Assembly: GCA_035439485.1 (NCBI GenBank)
Contig: DAORKI010000083.1
Span: forward strand, 1 to 16,862
Direction of reading: 5' to 3'
DNA: 16,862 nucleotides
Origin: CAIKXD01 sp035439485
Lineage (GTDB): Bacteria; Bacteroidota; Bacteroidia; UBA4408
Shown: piece after piece, positions 1 to 6,385 of the stretch
Layout of the letters: every line of letters starts with the position of its first letter
Numbering within the stretch: position 1 is the first letter of the stretch
Program-made: the position numbers and the translations under genes
Notes under the pieces: generated by a model
What the model was told of the DNA's origin: nothing
The model's input: the letters and a program-made list of their open reading frames with translations, nothing else
Databases searched by the model: none

Positions 1-20
1 CATCGGCATTTACCTCAGTT

Positions 21-44
21 TGAAATGGTCTAAAGACCATTTCA
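21..44. repeat. Perfect 10-bp hairpin, possible terminator
   Basis: TGAAATGGTC and GACCATTTCA pair perfectly around a four-base TAAA loop. The loop contains the TAA stop of the short frame open at the left edge. No T-run follows on the plus strand, so it is not a classical intrinsic terminator in that direction. It could be a terminator of the off-edge gene, an operator, or part of a larger structured element. Confidence 0.5.
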
Positions 45-126
45 CTTTCGTATTAAAACCTAATTTTAATGCAAAATTGGTATTGCGCAGATGCGCAAGC
101 TGGTTTTGAACTTTAGAAATTGAATG

Positions 127-149
127 ATCCTGAAAGTCACATTCAGGAT
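127..149. repeat. 8-bp inverted repeat
   Basis: ATCCTGAA and TTCAGGAT are perfect complements separated by seven bases (AGTCACA). It lies about 35 bases from a second small palindrome (83-98, TTGCGCA-GA-TGCGCAA). No function can be assigned. The clustering of palindromes in otherwise gene-free sequence is the only notable point. Confidence 0.5.
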
Positions 150-253
150 GCGCTCCAGTGTGTGTTAAATTGAATTGATCAACATAAGTAGATTGTATGC
201 GTTGCAGGTCACGCGGAAGTTGCGCGGGTCAGTTTTTTGAAGTTAATGATTAT

Positions 254-289
254 AAAAAAATGATACATGCGTGCTTATCTTAAGCGTGC
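254..289 (-). terminator. Weak candidate terminator for folD
   Basis: On the minus strand, shortly after the folD stop, GCTTA-AGA-TAAGC can form a five-bp stem (273-285). Two flanking mismatches are followed by a further GC pair on each side. A seven-T run (A-run 254-260 on the plus strand) follows about ten bases later. The stem is short and the T-run is displaced, so this is only a candidate. Confidence 0.3.
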
Positions 290-303
290 TTGGTTATTTA
301 GGC

Positions 304-1188
304 TTAATCCTTATAAATCTCCTTCCTACTTGCCAACAAAGTATTATACATTAAACTGGCTATCGTCATAGGTCCTACTCCACCGGGAACGGGAGTGATG
401 AAACTGCACTTTTCTGCAATATCATCAAAATCGGCATCGCCAGCCAGTTTGAAACCACTTTTAGTTGTTGTAGTTTCTACGCGACTTATACCCACATCAA
501 CAACAACAGCACCTTCTTTAATCATTTCTTTCTTTAAAAAATAAGGTTTGCCCAATGCCACAATAACTATATCAGCTTGCTGTGTGTAATGATCCAAATT
601 ATTGGTTTTACTATGACAAAGTGTAACCGTACAATTTCCAGGATTGCTATTTCTTGCCAAAAGAATGCTCATTGGTGAGCCAACAATATGGCTTCGGCCA
701 ATTACTACACAATGTTTACCAGCTGTTTCAATTTGATAAGCCTCTAATAATTTTACAATACCAAAGGGAGTTGCGGGCAAATAAGCAGGTAAATTCAACA
801 CCATTCTACCTAAATTTGTTGGATGAAACCCATCTACATCTTTTTGAGGCAAAATGGCTTGTGTTACTTTATTTTCATCTATATGCTTAGGAAGTGGCAA
901 TTGCACTATAAAACCATCTATTTCAGGATTCTCATTTAGTTGCTTGATGGTGTTCAGTAATGTTTCTTCGGTAATATTTTCATCCAATTTCACCAAAGTA
1001 GAACCAAAGCCAACCTGTTCGCAGGCTTTTACTTTTGCATTTACATAGGTTTGACTGGCAGGATTATTTCCTACCAAAACAGCCGCCAAATGAGGTACTT
1101 TACCTCTGTTAGTCTTTATATTTTCAACTTCAACTTTCAAAGATTGGTAAATTTCTTCCGAAACTTTTCTTCCATCGATTATTTTCAT
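304..1188 (-). CDS. folD: Bifunctional methylenetetrahydrofolate dehydrogenase / methenyltetrahydrofolate cyclohydrolase FolD
   Basis: FolD catalyses the NADP-dependent oxidation of 5,10-methylene-THF to methenyl-THF and its hydrolysis to 10-formyl-THF, supplying one-carbon units for purine synthesis and related pathways in the cytoplasm. The 294-residue length is normal for the family. The catalytic Tyr-x3-Lys motif is Y48/K52 within TYVNAKVKACEQVG. The QLPLP signature is at 96-100, the KDVDGFHP substrate loop at 116-123 (D119), the Rossmann NADP site GRSHIVGSP at 164-172, and the C-terminal signature TPVPGGVGPMT at 265-275. All key residues are intact. The ATG start gives the usual N-terminus (MKIIDGRKVSEEI) and no better upstream start is visible. 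It lies 36 nt downstream of the transporter gene on the same strand, so co-transcription is likely, although the functions are unrelated. Confidence 0.97.
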   Translation of the reverse strand: MKIIDGRKVSEEIYQSLKVEVENIKTNRGKVPHLAAVLVGNNPASQTYVNAKVKACEQVGFGSTLVKLDENITEETLLNTIKQLNENPEIDGFIVQLPLPKHIDENKVTQAILPQKDVDGFHPTNLGRMVLNLPAYLPATPFGIVKLLEAYQIETAGKHCVVIGRSHIVGSPMSILLARNSNPGNCTVTLCHSKTNNLDHYTQQADIVIVALGKPYFLKKEMIKEGAVVVDVGISRVETTTTKSGFKLAGDADFDDIAEKCSFITPVPGGVGPMTIASLMYNTLLASRKEIYKD

Positions 1189-1224
1189 AATAATAAAATT
1201 TTAAATTGATACTCAAGTAAATAC

Positions 1225-2862
1225 TTAAACACCGTGCTCTTTAGTGATTTTATTTAACCATTTTATCATCATTAAAATGATGATAGAAGTAGCTAAAGCT
1301 AGCACGAAATTCACTAAAAAGAAATTTGCTTTGTGTTCATATCCATCCCACATACTTGCCAATACACCGCTCAATTTGTTTCCAATAGATGTGGATAAAA
1401 ACCATCCCCCCATCATTAAGGCTGTTAAACGTGGCGGTGCTAGCTTTGAGACCAGTGACAAAGCCATTGGACTAAGGCATAATTCTCCAACAGTGATGAC
1501 GCCATATGCACCAATTAACCATAACATACTACTCTTTTCTAAACCATTATGGCAAGCAAAAGTAGCTCCAACCATGACAAGTGTTGACAGTGCAGTGATG
1601 AATAAACCATAAAAAATTTTCCATGGGGTGCCGGGCTCCTTGTTTCTTTTTTTAAGCATTGCAAAAAATCCCACTACCACAGGAGTTAATAATATTACCC
1701 AAAAAGGATTTATACTTTGCCCAAGTTCGGTAGACACAAGTTTAACAGATTCGCCTTCTGGAGGTAATTTTTCTTTAGAGATATTTTTAAAATATACAGG
1801 ATAATCCCATGTTTTAATTACTTTGTCATTCGCATCACGAGCCACCTTAAACTGTGCATCTACCAATGGTACTGAGTCTTTAGTATATACTACTTCTTGC
1901 ACTACCCCTAAAGCTGTTGCAGGTGCAATTACTGCAGGTGAAATTTCTCTATCAGTGTAACTTTCGGCCCAAGTGGTAAGTGCTGTTCCATTTTGTTTAA
2001 ATATTGCCCAAAAAATAATGGCCACAGCAAATACTGAAAGTAAAGCTGCTATTGGTTTTCTATCAGCTGCATCGCTGCGTAGCATAATGTTTACATAATA
2101 TCCAGCTACAGGCAAAGCACCCAAAATAAAGGCATCTGTGCTATCGCTACCAAAAATATTACCTGGTATTATCCAACCAATGTAACCAGCAACAATCATA
2201 GGAACAATAGTTAATCCCAAGATTTTTGAAACGGACATATCTTCGGGTTTGGTAGGTTTAATCACATCTGCATGTTTAAAATGCTTGTTTCCCAACCAAA
2301 AAATAACTACGCCAACAAACATACCTATACCAGCTGCCATGAATGCTGCGCCCCAGCTAAAGGTATTTCTTAAATATGAACCAAAGAAATTGCATATAAA
2401 TGCCCCAATATTTATACCCATATAAAATATATTGTATCCTGAATCCTTGAGGTGTTTAAAATCAGCATCATTATAAACATTACCTAAAATGGTTGAAATA
2501 TTAGGTTTAAAGAATCCATTACCAATGCAAATCAACAAAAGTGAGGTGTAAAATGCCGTCATACCAGGAATAGCCAGCCCGCAATAACCAATTCCCATAA
2601 GTATTCCACCTATGGTAATTGATAATCTGTACCCTAAAACTCTATCGGCTAACAAGCCCCCAATAAAGGGAGTTAAATATACTAAAGCTATAAATGTTCC
2701 GAATATGTCGCTCGCTTGTTTTTTATCCATTGCCATGCCACCCTTTTGTGTATCGGTCATGTACAAAAAGAATATGCCGAGCATTAGATAAAAGCCAAAT
2801 CGCTCCCACATTTCTGATAAAAACAAGTAGGGCAAGGCTTTGGGATGTTTTTTATTCATCAT
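1225..2862 (-). CDS. POT/PTR-family proton-coupled oligopeptide transporter
   Basis: This inner-membrane major-facilitator protein is predicted to import di- and tripeptides with protons. Family hallmarks: the helix-1 ExxERF motif (E17, E20, R21, F22) in SEMWERFGFYLM; GNGFFKPN at 114-121; the PTR2 signature FYMGINIGAF at 146-155; the helix-7 segment FWAIFKQNGTAL at 284-295; and the helix-10 GELCLSPM motif with E460. At 545 residues it has the expected set of about 14 hydrophobic helices. A polar stretch of roughly 80 residues (about 300-382), predicted periplasmic, separates helices 7 and 8, just before QSINPFW. Two consecutive ATGs (2862-2857) make the exact start ambiguous by one codon. It is divergent from rsfS and is followed closely by folD. 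The exact substrate cannot be told from sequence. The typical bacterial symbol would be dtpT-like, but orthology is not established. Confidence 0.93.
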   Translation of the reverse strand: MMNKKHPKALPYLFLSEMWERFGFYLMLGIFFLYMTDTQKGGMAMDKKQASDIFGTFIALVYLTPFIGGLLADRVLGYRLSITIGGILMGIGYCGLAIPGMTAFYTSLLLICIGNGFFKPNISTILGNVYNDADFKHLKDSGYNIFYMGINIGAFICNFFGSYLRNTFSWGAAFMAAGIGMFVGVVIFWLGNKHFKHADVIKPTKPEDMSVSKILGLTIVPMIVAGYIGWIIPGNIFGSDSTDAFILGALPVAGYYVNIMLRSDAADRKPIAALLSVFAVAIIFWAIFKQNGTALTTWAESYTDREISPAVIAPATALGVVQEVVYTKDSVPLVDAQFKVARDANDKVIKTWDYPVYFKNISKEKLPPEGESVKLVSTELGQSINPFWVILLTPVVVGFFAMLKKRNKEPGTPWKIFYGLFITALSTLVMVGATFACHNGLEKSSMLWLIGAYGVITVGELCLSPMALSLVSKLAPPRLTALMMGGWFLSTSIGNKLSGVLASMWDGYEHKANFFLVNFVLALATSIIILMMIKWLNKITKEHGV

Positions 2863-2887
2863 AAATATTCTTATTAATAATTTCTTC

Positions 2888-2895
2888 CAAATGTA
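2888..2895 (-). promoter_or_regulatory. Candidate -7 element for the transporter-folD unit
   Basis: Read on the minus strand this is TACATTTG, a full match to the Bacteroidota -7 consensus TAnnTTTG, 25 bases before the transporter start. The -33 element is poor: a CTTG lies 15 bases further upstream, closer than the usual spacing. The call therefore rests on one box and on its position in a divergent intergenic region. Confidence 0.4.
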
Positions 2896-2955
2896 TTATT
2901 TAAATTAAATCAAGCGATATTTAGAGAATAAAATTTAAATTGTGGATATGGTTCA

Positions 2956-2984
2956 TTTGAATACAGTTAAAAAAACTACTTTTG
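2956..2984 (+). promoter_or_regulatory. Bacteroidota housekeeping promoter for rsfS
   Basis: A TTTG (2956-2959) and a TACTTTTG (2977-2984) are separated by 17 bases, matching the -33/-7 consensus TTTG-N17-20-TAnnTTTG used by the primary sigma factor of Bacteroidota. Transcription would begin a few bases after 2984, leaving a leader of roughly 15 bases before the ATG at 3007. The leader is A/T-rich without a Shine-Dalgarno sequence, which is usual for this phylum. It probably drives both rsfS and ftsH, since no equally good promoter is seen between those two genes. Confidence 0.72.
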
Positions 2985-3006
2985 CCCTTTAATAAAAATT
3001 CATTTA

Positions 3007-3381
3007 ATGACAAAAAAGAAAAAAGCAGTCGACAACGCTGCCATTTTAGCAGAAGCAGCAATTAGAGGCATTCAAGAAAAAAAGGGGAACAATATTTTAA
3101 TGATGGACATGCGCGGATTACCGAACTCCGTTACTGATATAATGGTAATTGCTACTGCTGAATCTAGCACCCATGTTGCAGCAATTGCTGATAGTGTTGA
3201 AGAAGAGGTTAGAAAGGAATTAGGAGAAAATCCTTGGCACACTGAAGGTTATGAAAATGCTTTATGGATATTATTGGATTATGTAAACGTGGTAGTTCAT
3301 GTTTTTCAGCCCGATGTAAGAGATTATTACCAGATTGAAAAATTATGGGCCGATGCAGAATTTAAATGGATAAAAGATTAA
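3007..3381 (+). CDS. rsfS: Ribosome silencing factor RsfS (Iojap/YbeB family)
   Basis: RsfS binds ribosomal protein uL14 on the 50S subunit and blocks joining with 30S, reducing translation when nutrients are scarce. The 124-residue protein carries the family core: the strand SVTDIMVIATAESSTH (41-56), the helix ADSVEEEVRKE (61-71), and the diagnostic run WHTEGYENALWILLDY (77-92) followed by VVVHVF (95-100) and RDYYQIEKLWADA (105-117). The N-terminus is Lys-rich and short. It is the first gene of a plus-strand pair, 85 nt ahead of ftsH. From general knowledge, the rsfS-ftsH pairing is common in Bacteroidota, which supports both calls. Nothing is missing or truncated. Confidence 0.95.
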   Translation: MTKKKKAVDNAAILAEAAIRGIQEKKGNNILMMDMRGLPNSVTDIMVIATAESSTHVAAIADSVEEEVRKELGENPWHTEGYENALWILLDYVNVVVHVFQPDVRDYYQIEKLWADAEFKWIKD

Positions 3382-3466
3382 TTGTCATACTTTAAACACT
3401 TTTGATTATTGGTATGTTATTTGAAAAGCCATTTAACTAACTTCAGAATTTAATTAAAATAAATAT

Positions 3467-5497
3467 ATGAGCGAGCAAGAGAAAGAAAAGAAATCAATGA
3501 AAGACAAATTACCCAAGAAACCTCAATTACCGAAAAACAGTTTCAATTTTTATTGGATTTATGTGGTAATAGTAGTAATTGTTTTAGGTTTAAATTTTAT
3601 TGATTTTAATGCTGTTTCACGAGAAATTGATTTCAGAAAATTTGAAACTACCATATTAAAAAACAATGATGTTGATAAACTAATTGTAGTTAACAAAGAA
3701 ATATGTGAAATTTACTTAAAGCCAACAAGTCTTGAAAAACCTGAATACAAAGAGGTGGCAAAAAAACCTTTTGGAAATGGTAAAAATTTTGGTCCCCACT
3801 ATTACTTTACCATTGGCTCAATTGATTCATTTGAAAAGAAATTAAATGATGCACAATTAAATATGGAAGCTGGTGATAAGGTAAATGTCATTTATGAATC
3901 TAGAAAAAATTGGGGTGGTGATATTATTGGTTGGCTTTTACCAATTATTGTTATGATTGGAATTTGGGTATTTATTATGAGGCGTATGAGTGGTGGTGGA
4001 GGCCCAGGCGGACAAATATTTAATATTGGAAAATCAAAAGCAGCATTGTTTGATCCTGAAGACAAAATAAAAATTACTTTTAAAGATGTAGCTGGACTTG
4101 AAGAAGCCAAAGAGGAAATAATGGAGATTGTAGAGTTTTTGAAAAACCCATCAAAATTTACAAAACTAGGAGGTAAAATTCCTAAAGGTGCCTTGTTAGT
4201 TGGTCCTCCTGGAACTGGTAAAACTTTATTGGCAAAAGCAGTTGCAGGTGAAGCAGGTGTACCATTCTTCTCCTTATCAGGTTCCGATTTTGTGGAAATG
4301 TTTGTTGGTGTTGGTGCAGCCCGAGTGCGTGATTTATTTAATCAAGCAAAAGCTAAATCACCAGCGATAATTTTTATAGATGAAATTGATGCAGTTGGTA
4401 GAAGTCGTGGTAAAGGCTCTTTCACAGGAGGTAATGATGAGCGCGAAAATACATTAAACAGTTTATTGGTTGAAATGGATGGTTTTGGTACTAACAGTGG
4501 GGTTATTATTTTAGCCGCCACCAATCGTCCAGATGTATTGGATTCGGCTTTGTTGCGTCCAGGTAGGTTTGATAGACAAATAAGCATTGACAAACCAGAT
4601 ATTATTGGTCGTGAAGCTATATTTAAAGTGCACATGAAACCTTTAACCCTAGCACCCGATGTGGATGTTAAAAAATTATCAGAACAAACTCCAGGATTTG
4701 CAGGTGCTGAAATTGCTAATGTTTGCAACGAAGCCGCACTTATTGCAGCTCGCAAAAATAAAACACAAGTTGATGTGCAAGATTTTAACGATGCCATTGA
4801 CCGTGTCATTGGTGGCTTAGAAAAGAAAAATAAATTAATTTCTCCTGAAGAAAAAAATATTGTAGCTTATCATGAAGCTGGTCATGCCATTGCTGGTTGG
4901 TTTTTAGAACACACCGACCCATTAGTTAAAGTGAGTATTGTACCTCGAGGTATTGCTGCTCTTGGCTATGCACAATATTTGCCTAAAGAACAATTTTTAT
5001 ACACCACCGAACAATTTTCTGATTCCATGTGTATGGCTTTAGGCGGTCGTGCCGCTGAAGAAATTATTTTTGAAAGAATTTCAACAGGAGCACTCAGCGA
5101 TTTAGAACGCATCACCAAAATGGCCTACAGCATGGTTACCATCTATGGGATGAACAAAAGAATTGGAAATATTTCATTTTACGATCCACAACAATCTGAA
5201 TATGGCTTTACAAAGCCTTACTCTGAAAGTACTGCTCAAGCTATTGATGAAGAGGTAAAAAAGATTATTGAAACTGCATACGAAAGAACAAAAAAGCTGC
5301 TCATTGAAAAAAGAAATGAACTTGAATTAGTGGCACAGGAGCTGTTGAAAAAAGAGGTGATTTTCCAAACGGATATTGAACGTATGATTGGCAAAAGACC
5401 ATATGACAAGACGCATGTAATTATTGAAGAAAACAAGGCCCTTTTGCCTGAAGTAGATGTTAAAAACAGTTCAGATCAAAGCAGCATAAATCAATAG
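3467..5497 (+). CDS. ftsH: ATP-dependent zinc metalloprotease FtsH
   Basis: FtsH is a membrane-anchored hexameric AAA+ protease that extracts and degrades misfolded membrane proteins and short-lived regulators. The 676 residues show, in order: a Lys-rich cytoplasmic N-terminus; TM1 (about 28-46); a periplasmic domain of about 100 residues; TM2 (about 153-171); a Gly-rich linker; and the AAA+ domain. In the AAA+ domain, Walker A is GPPGTGKT (246-253), the pore loop is MFVG (278-281), Walker B is IIFIDEID (301-308, D305/E306), and the second region of homology with its arginine fingers is at about 352-370. The M41 protease domain has the zinc site HEAGH (469-473) and the third ligand D545. The C-terminal tail after about 640 is polar and acidic. 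All catalytic residues are present. The start is preceded by an A-rich leader. No clear terminator is visible in the 140-nt convergent gap to the next gene. Confidence 0.98.
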   Translation: MSEQEKEKKSMKDKLPKKPQLPKNSFNFYWIYVVIVVIVLGLNFIDFNAVSREIDFRKFETTILKNNDVDKLIVVNKEICEIYLKPTSLEKPEYKEVAKKPFGNGKNFGPHYYFTIGSIDSFEKKLNDAQLNMEAGDKVNVIYESRKNWGGDIIGWLLPIIVMIGIWVFIMRRMSGGGGPGGQIFNIGKSKAALFDPEDKIKITFKDVAGLEEAKEEIMEIVEFLKNPSKFTKLGGKIPKGALLVGPPGTGKTLLAKAVAGEAGVPFFSLSGSDFVEMFVGVGAARVRDLFNQAKAKSPAIIFIDEIDAVGRSRGKGSFTGGNDERENTLNSLLVEMDGFGTNSGVIILAATNRPDVLDSALLRPGRFDRQISIDKPDIIGREAIFKVHMKPLTLAPDVDVKKLSEQTPGFAGAEIANVCNEAALIAARKNKTQVDVQDFNDAIDRVIGGLEKKNKLISPEEKNIVAYHEAGHAIAGWFLEHTDPLVKVSIVPRGIAALGYAQYLPKEQFLYTTEQFSDSMCMALGGRAAEEIIFERISTGALSDLERITKMAYSMVTIYGMNKRIGNISFYDPQQSEYGFTKPYSESTAQAIDEEVKKIIETAYERTKKLLIEKRNELELVAQELLKKEVIFQTDIERMIGKRPYDKTHVIIEENKALLPEVDVKNSSDQSSINQ

Positions 5498-5637
5498 TTT
5501 TTAGTCAATCGTTAACTTAGAGTTATATTTAATTGAATACTTAGAAAGTTTTGTAGAATTACTATAGTTCAATTCATATTTTGTGGAAATATAAACTATT
5601 TATTAGCTTAAATTTCATCGCCAAATATACCATTTGA

Positions 5638-6252
5638 TTAATTATAAGCGCTCTGCTTAATTACTTTTTGATTTGATTTAGCTGCTCTGTGAAGCGTTTC
5701 ATACCTCATACCTAGAAAGCTTGCAATGTATTTTTTAGGAACTCTTTTACTTAATCCTGGATAATATTCCTCAAAAAAAATGAGTTTGTCTTTGGCTATT
5801 CCGTTTTGTAAAACTCTAATTCTATCTTCTAATTCAACCCTATGTTTATTAATAATTTCATGGCTATAATAAGCCAAAGAAGAATTATTTTTTAGTAAGT
5901 TGAAGTAGTCTGTTCTATCAATCACACACACATAAGATGATTCCAACGCAACGATAGTTTCGTTTGAATTAATGCCATTAATGAAGCCTTTAATATTGGT
6001 AAAAAAACTCATTTTCAAATGAAAATGCAGAAGTAATTTCTTTACCATCTTCTGCAGTGTAATAACTTCTGAATAATCCCTTACATAAAAAAATAAATGA
6101 GTACATGGCATTCCTTCATTTAAGATTGTAACTCCTTTAGGTACAAATTTTAATTGTATTAGTTTCGATAACTGTTTCCTTTTGTCATCATCTAAGAAGG
6201 TGCCCATTTCAATAACTTTGAAAAAGGCATCAAGGTGTATTTTTTGAGGCAT
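5638..6252 (-). CDS. Crp/Fnr-family transcriptional regulator, reading frame disturbed by two compensating shifts
   Basis: The 204-residue frame has the layout of Bacteroidota Crp-like regulators: an N-terminal cyclic-nucleotide-binding beta-roll (about 20-115), a dimerisation helix (about 128-155) and a C-terminal helix-turn-helix (about 170-192, VPKKYIASFLGMRYETLH). Residues 58-82 do not fit the family. Moved one base back, the same DNA (about 6008-6086) encodes KGLFRSYYTAEDGKE and then TSAFSFENEFF, a classic beta-roll with the Gly-Lys-Glu turn, before rejoining NIKGFINGI. The switch points coincide with two seven-T tracts (A-runs at 6087-6093 and 6001-6007). Either the assembly has two homopolymer errors (one T lost, one gained) or the gene is truly altered here. 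It lies downstream of, and in the same direction as, the giant surface-protein gene, beyond a terminator. The ligand is unknown; many Bacteroidota members do not bind cAMP. Confidence 0.85.
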   Translation of the reverse strand: MPQKIHLDAFFKVIEMGTFLDDDKRKQLSKLIQLKFVPKGVTILNEGMPCTHLFFYVRDYSEVITLQKMVKKLLLHFHLKMSFFTNIKGFINGINSNETIVALESSYVCVIDRTDYFNLLKNNSSLAYYSHEIINKHRVELEDRIRVLQNGIAKDKLIFFEEYYPGLSKRVPKKYIASFLGMRYETLHRAAKSNQKVIKQSAYN

Positions 6253-6322
6253 ATCATTATATTATTGAACCTATTTACCTTATTGATACGAGAAACATGT
6301 TAAAAGGTTAAATTAAAAGGCA

Positions 6323-6362
6323 ACAAAAACGAGTTTACACCATTGTATAAACTCGTTTTTGT
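6323..6362 (-). terminator. Strong hairpin terminator after the giant gene
   Basis: ACAAAAACGAGTTTA (6323-6337) and TAAACTCGTTTTTGT (6348-6362) form a perfect 15-bp stem around a ten-base loop. It begins 24 bases after the stop codon of the giant gene. Because the stem is flanked by A5 on one side and T5 on the other, it can act as an intrinsic terminator in either direction. It should separate the giant gene's transcript from the regulator downstream. Confidence 0.82.
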
Positions 6363-6385
6363 AGAATTAATTTTAGATTTAATTG

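Larger units (their letters stand above)
1..303. other. Intergenic/left-edge region without a supportable gene
   Basis: No reading frame here resembles a protein I recognise. In plus frame 1 the first 30 bases are open and end at a TAA (31-33), which could be the last ten codons of a gene beyond the edge. On the minus strand an ATG at 9-7 runs off the edge, preceded by a GAGG. Neither can be confirmed. The region contains short inverted repeats at 21-44, 83-98 and 127-149, a GC-rich patch near 195-230, and a direct repeat of GCGTGCTT (269-276 and 284-291). It is downstream of folD. A mobile-element end, a structured RNA or a decayed gene are all possible. Confidence 0.4.

Noticed and set aside
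1..33. Short frame HRHLPQFEMV ending in TAA at the left edge, or a minus-strand gene starting at 9
   Set aside because: Ten codons or fewer cannot be assigned. The two readings are mutually exclusive and need sequence beyond the edge.
195..235. GC-rich patch with a GGAAG element, considered as an SRP-type RNA
   Set aside because: The conserved SRP apical loop and its pairing arms are not present.
4342..4809. Open frame of 155 codons antisense to ftsH
   Set aside because: It lies wholly within the conserved AAA+ domain of ftsH and has no recognisable product, so it is a shadow frame.
5525..5575. AATTGAA / TTCAATT inverted repeat between ftsH and the regulator, considered as a terminator
   Set aside because: Seven AT-only pairs with a loop of about 30 bases and no T-run directly after it; too weak to support.
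5638..5700. Possible third frameshift near the C-terminus of the Crp-like regulator
   Set aside because: The neighbouring frame reads EQLNQIKK and stops, which would give a more usual short tail after the recognition helix. The evidence is too short and not diagnostic, unlike the clear shift in the sensor domain.
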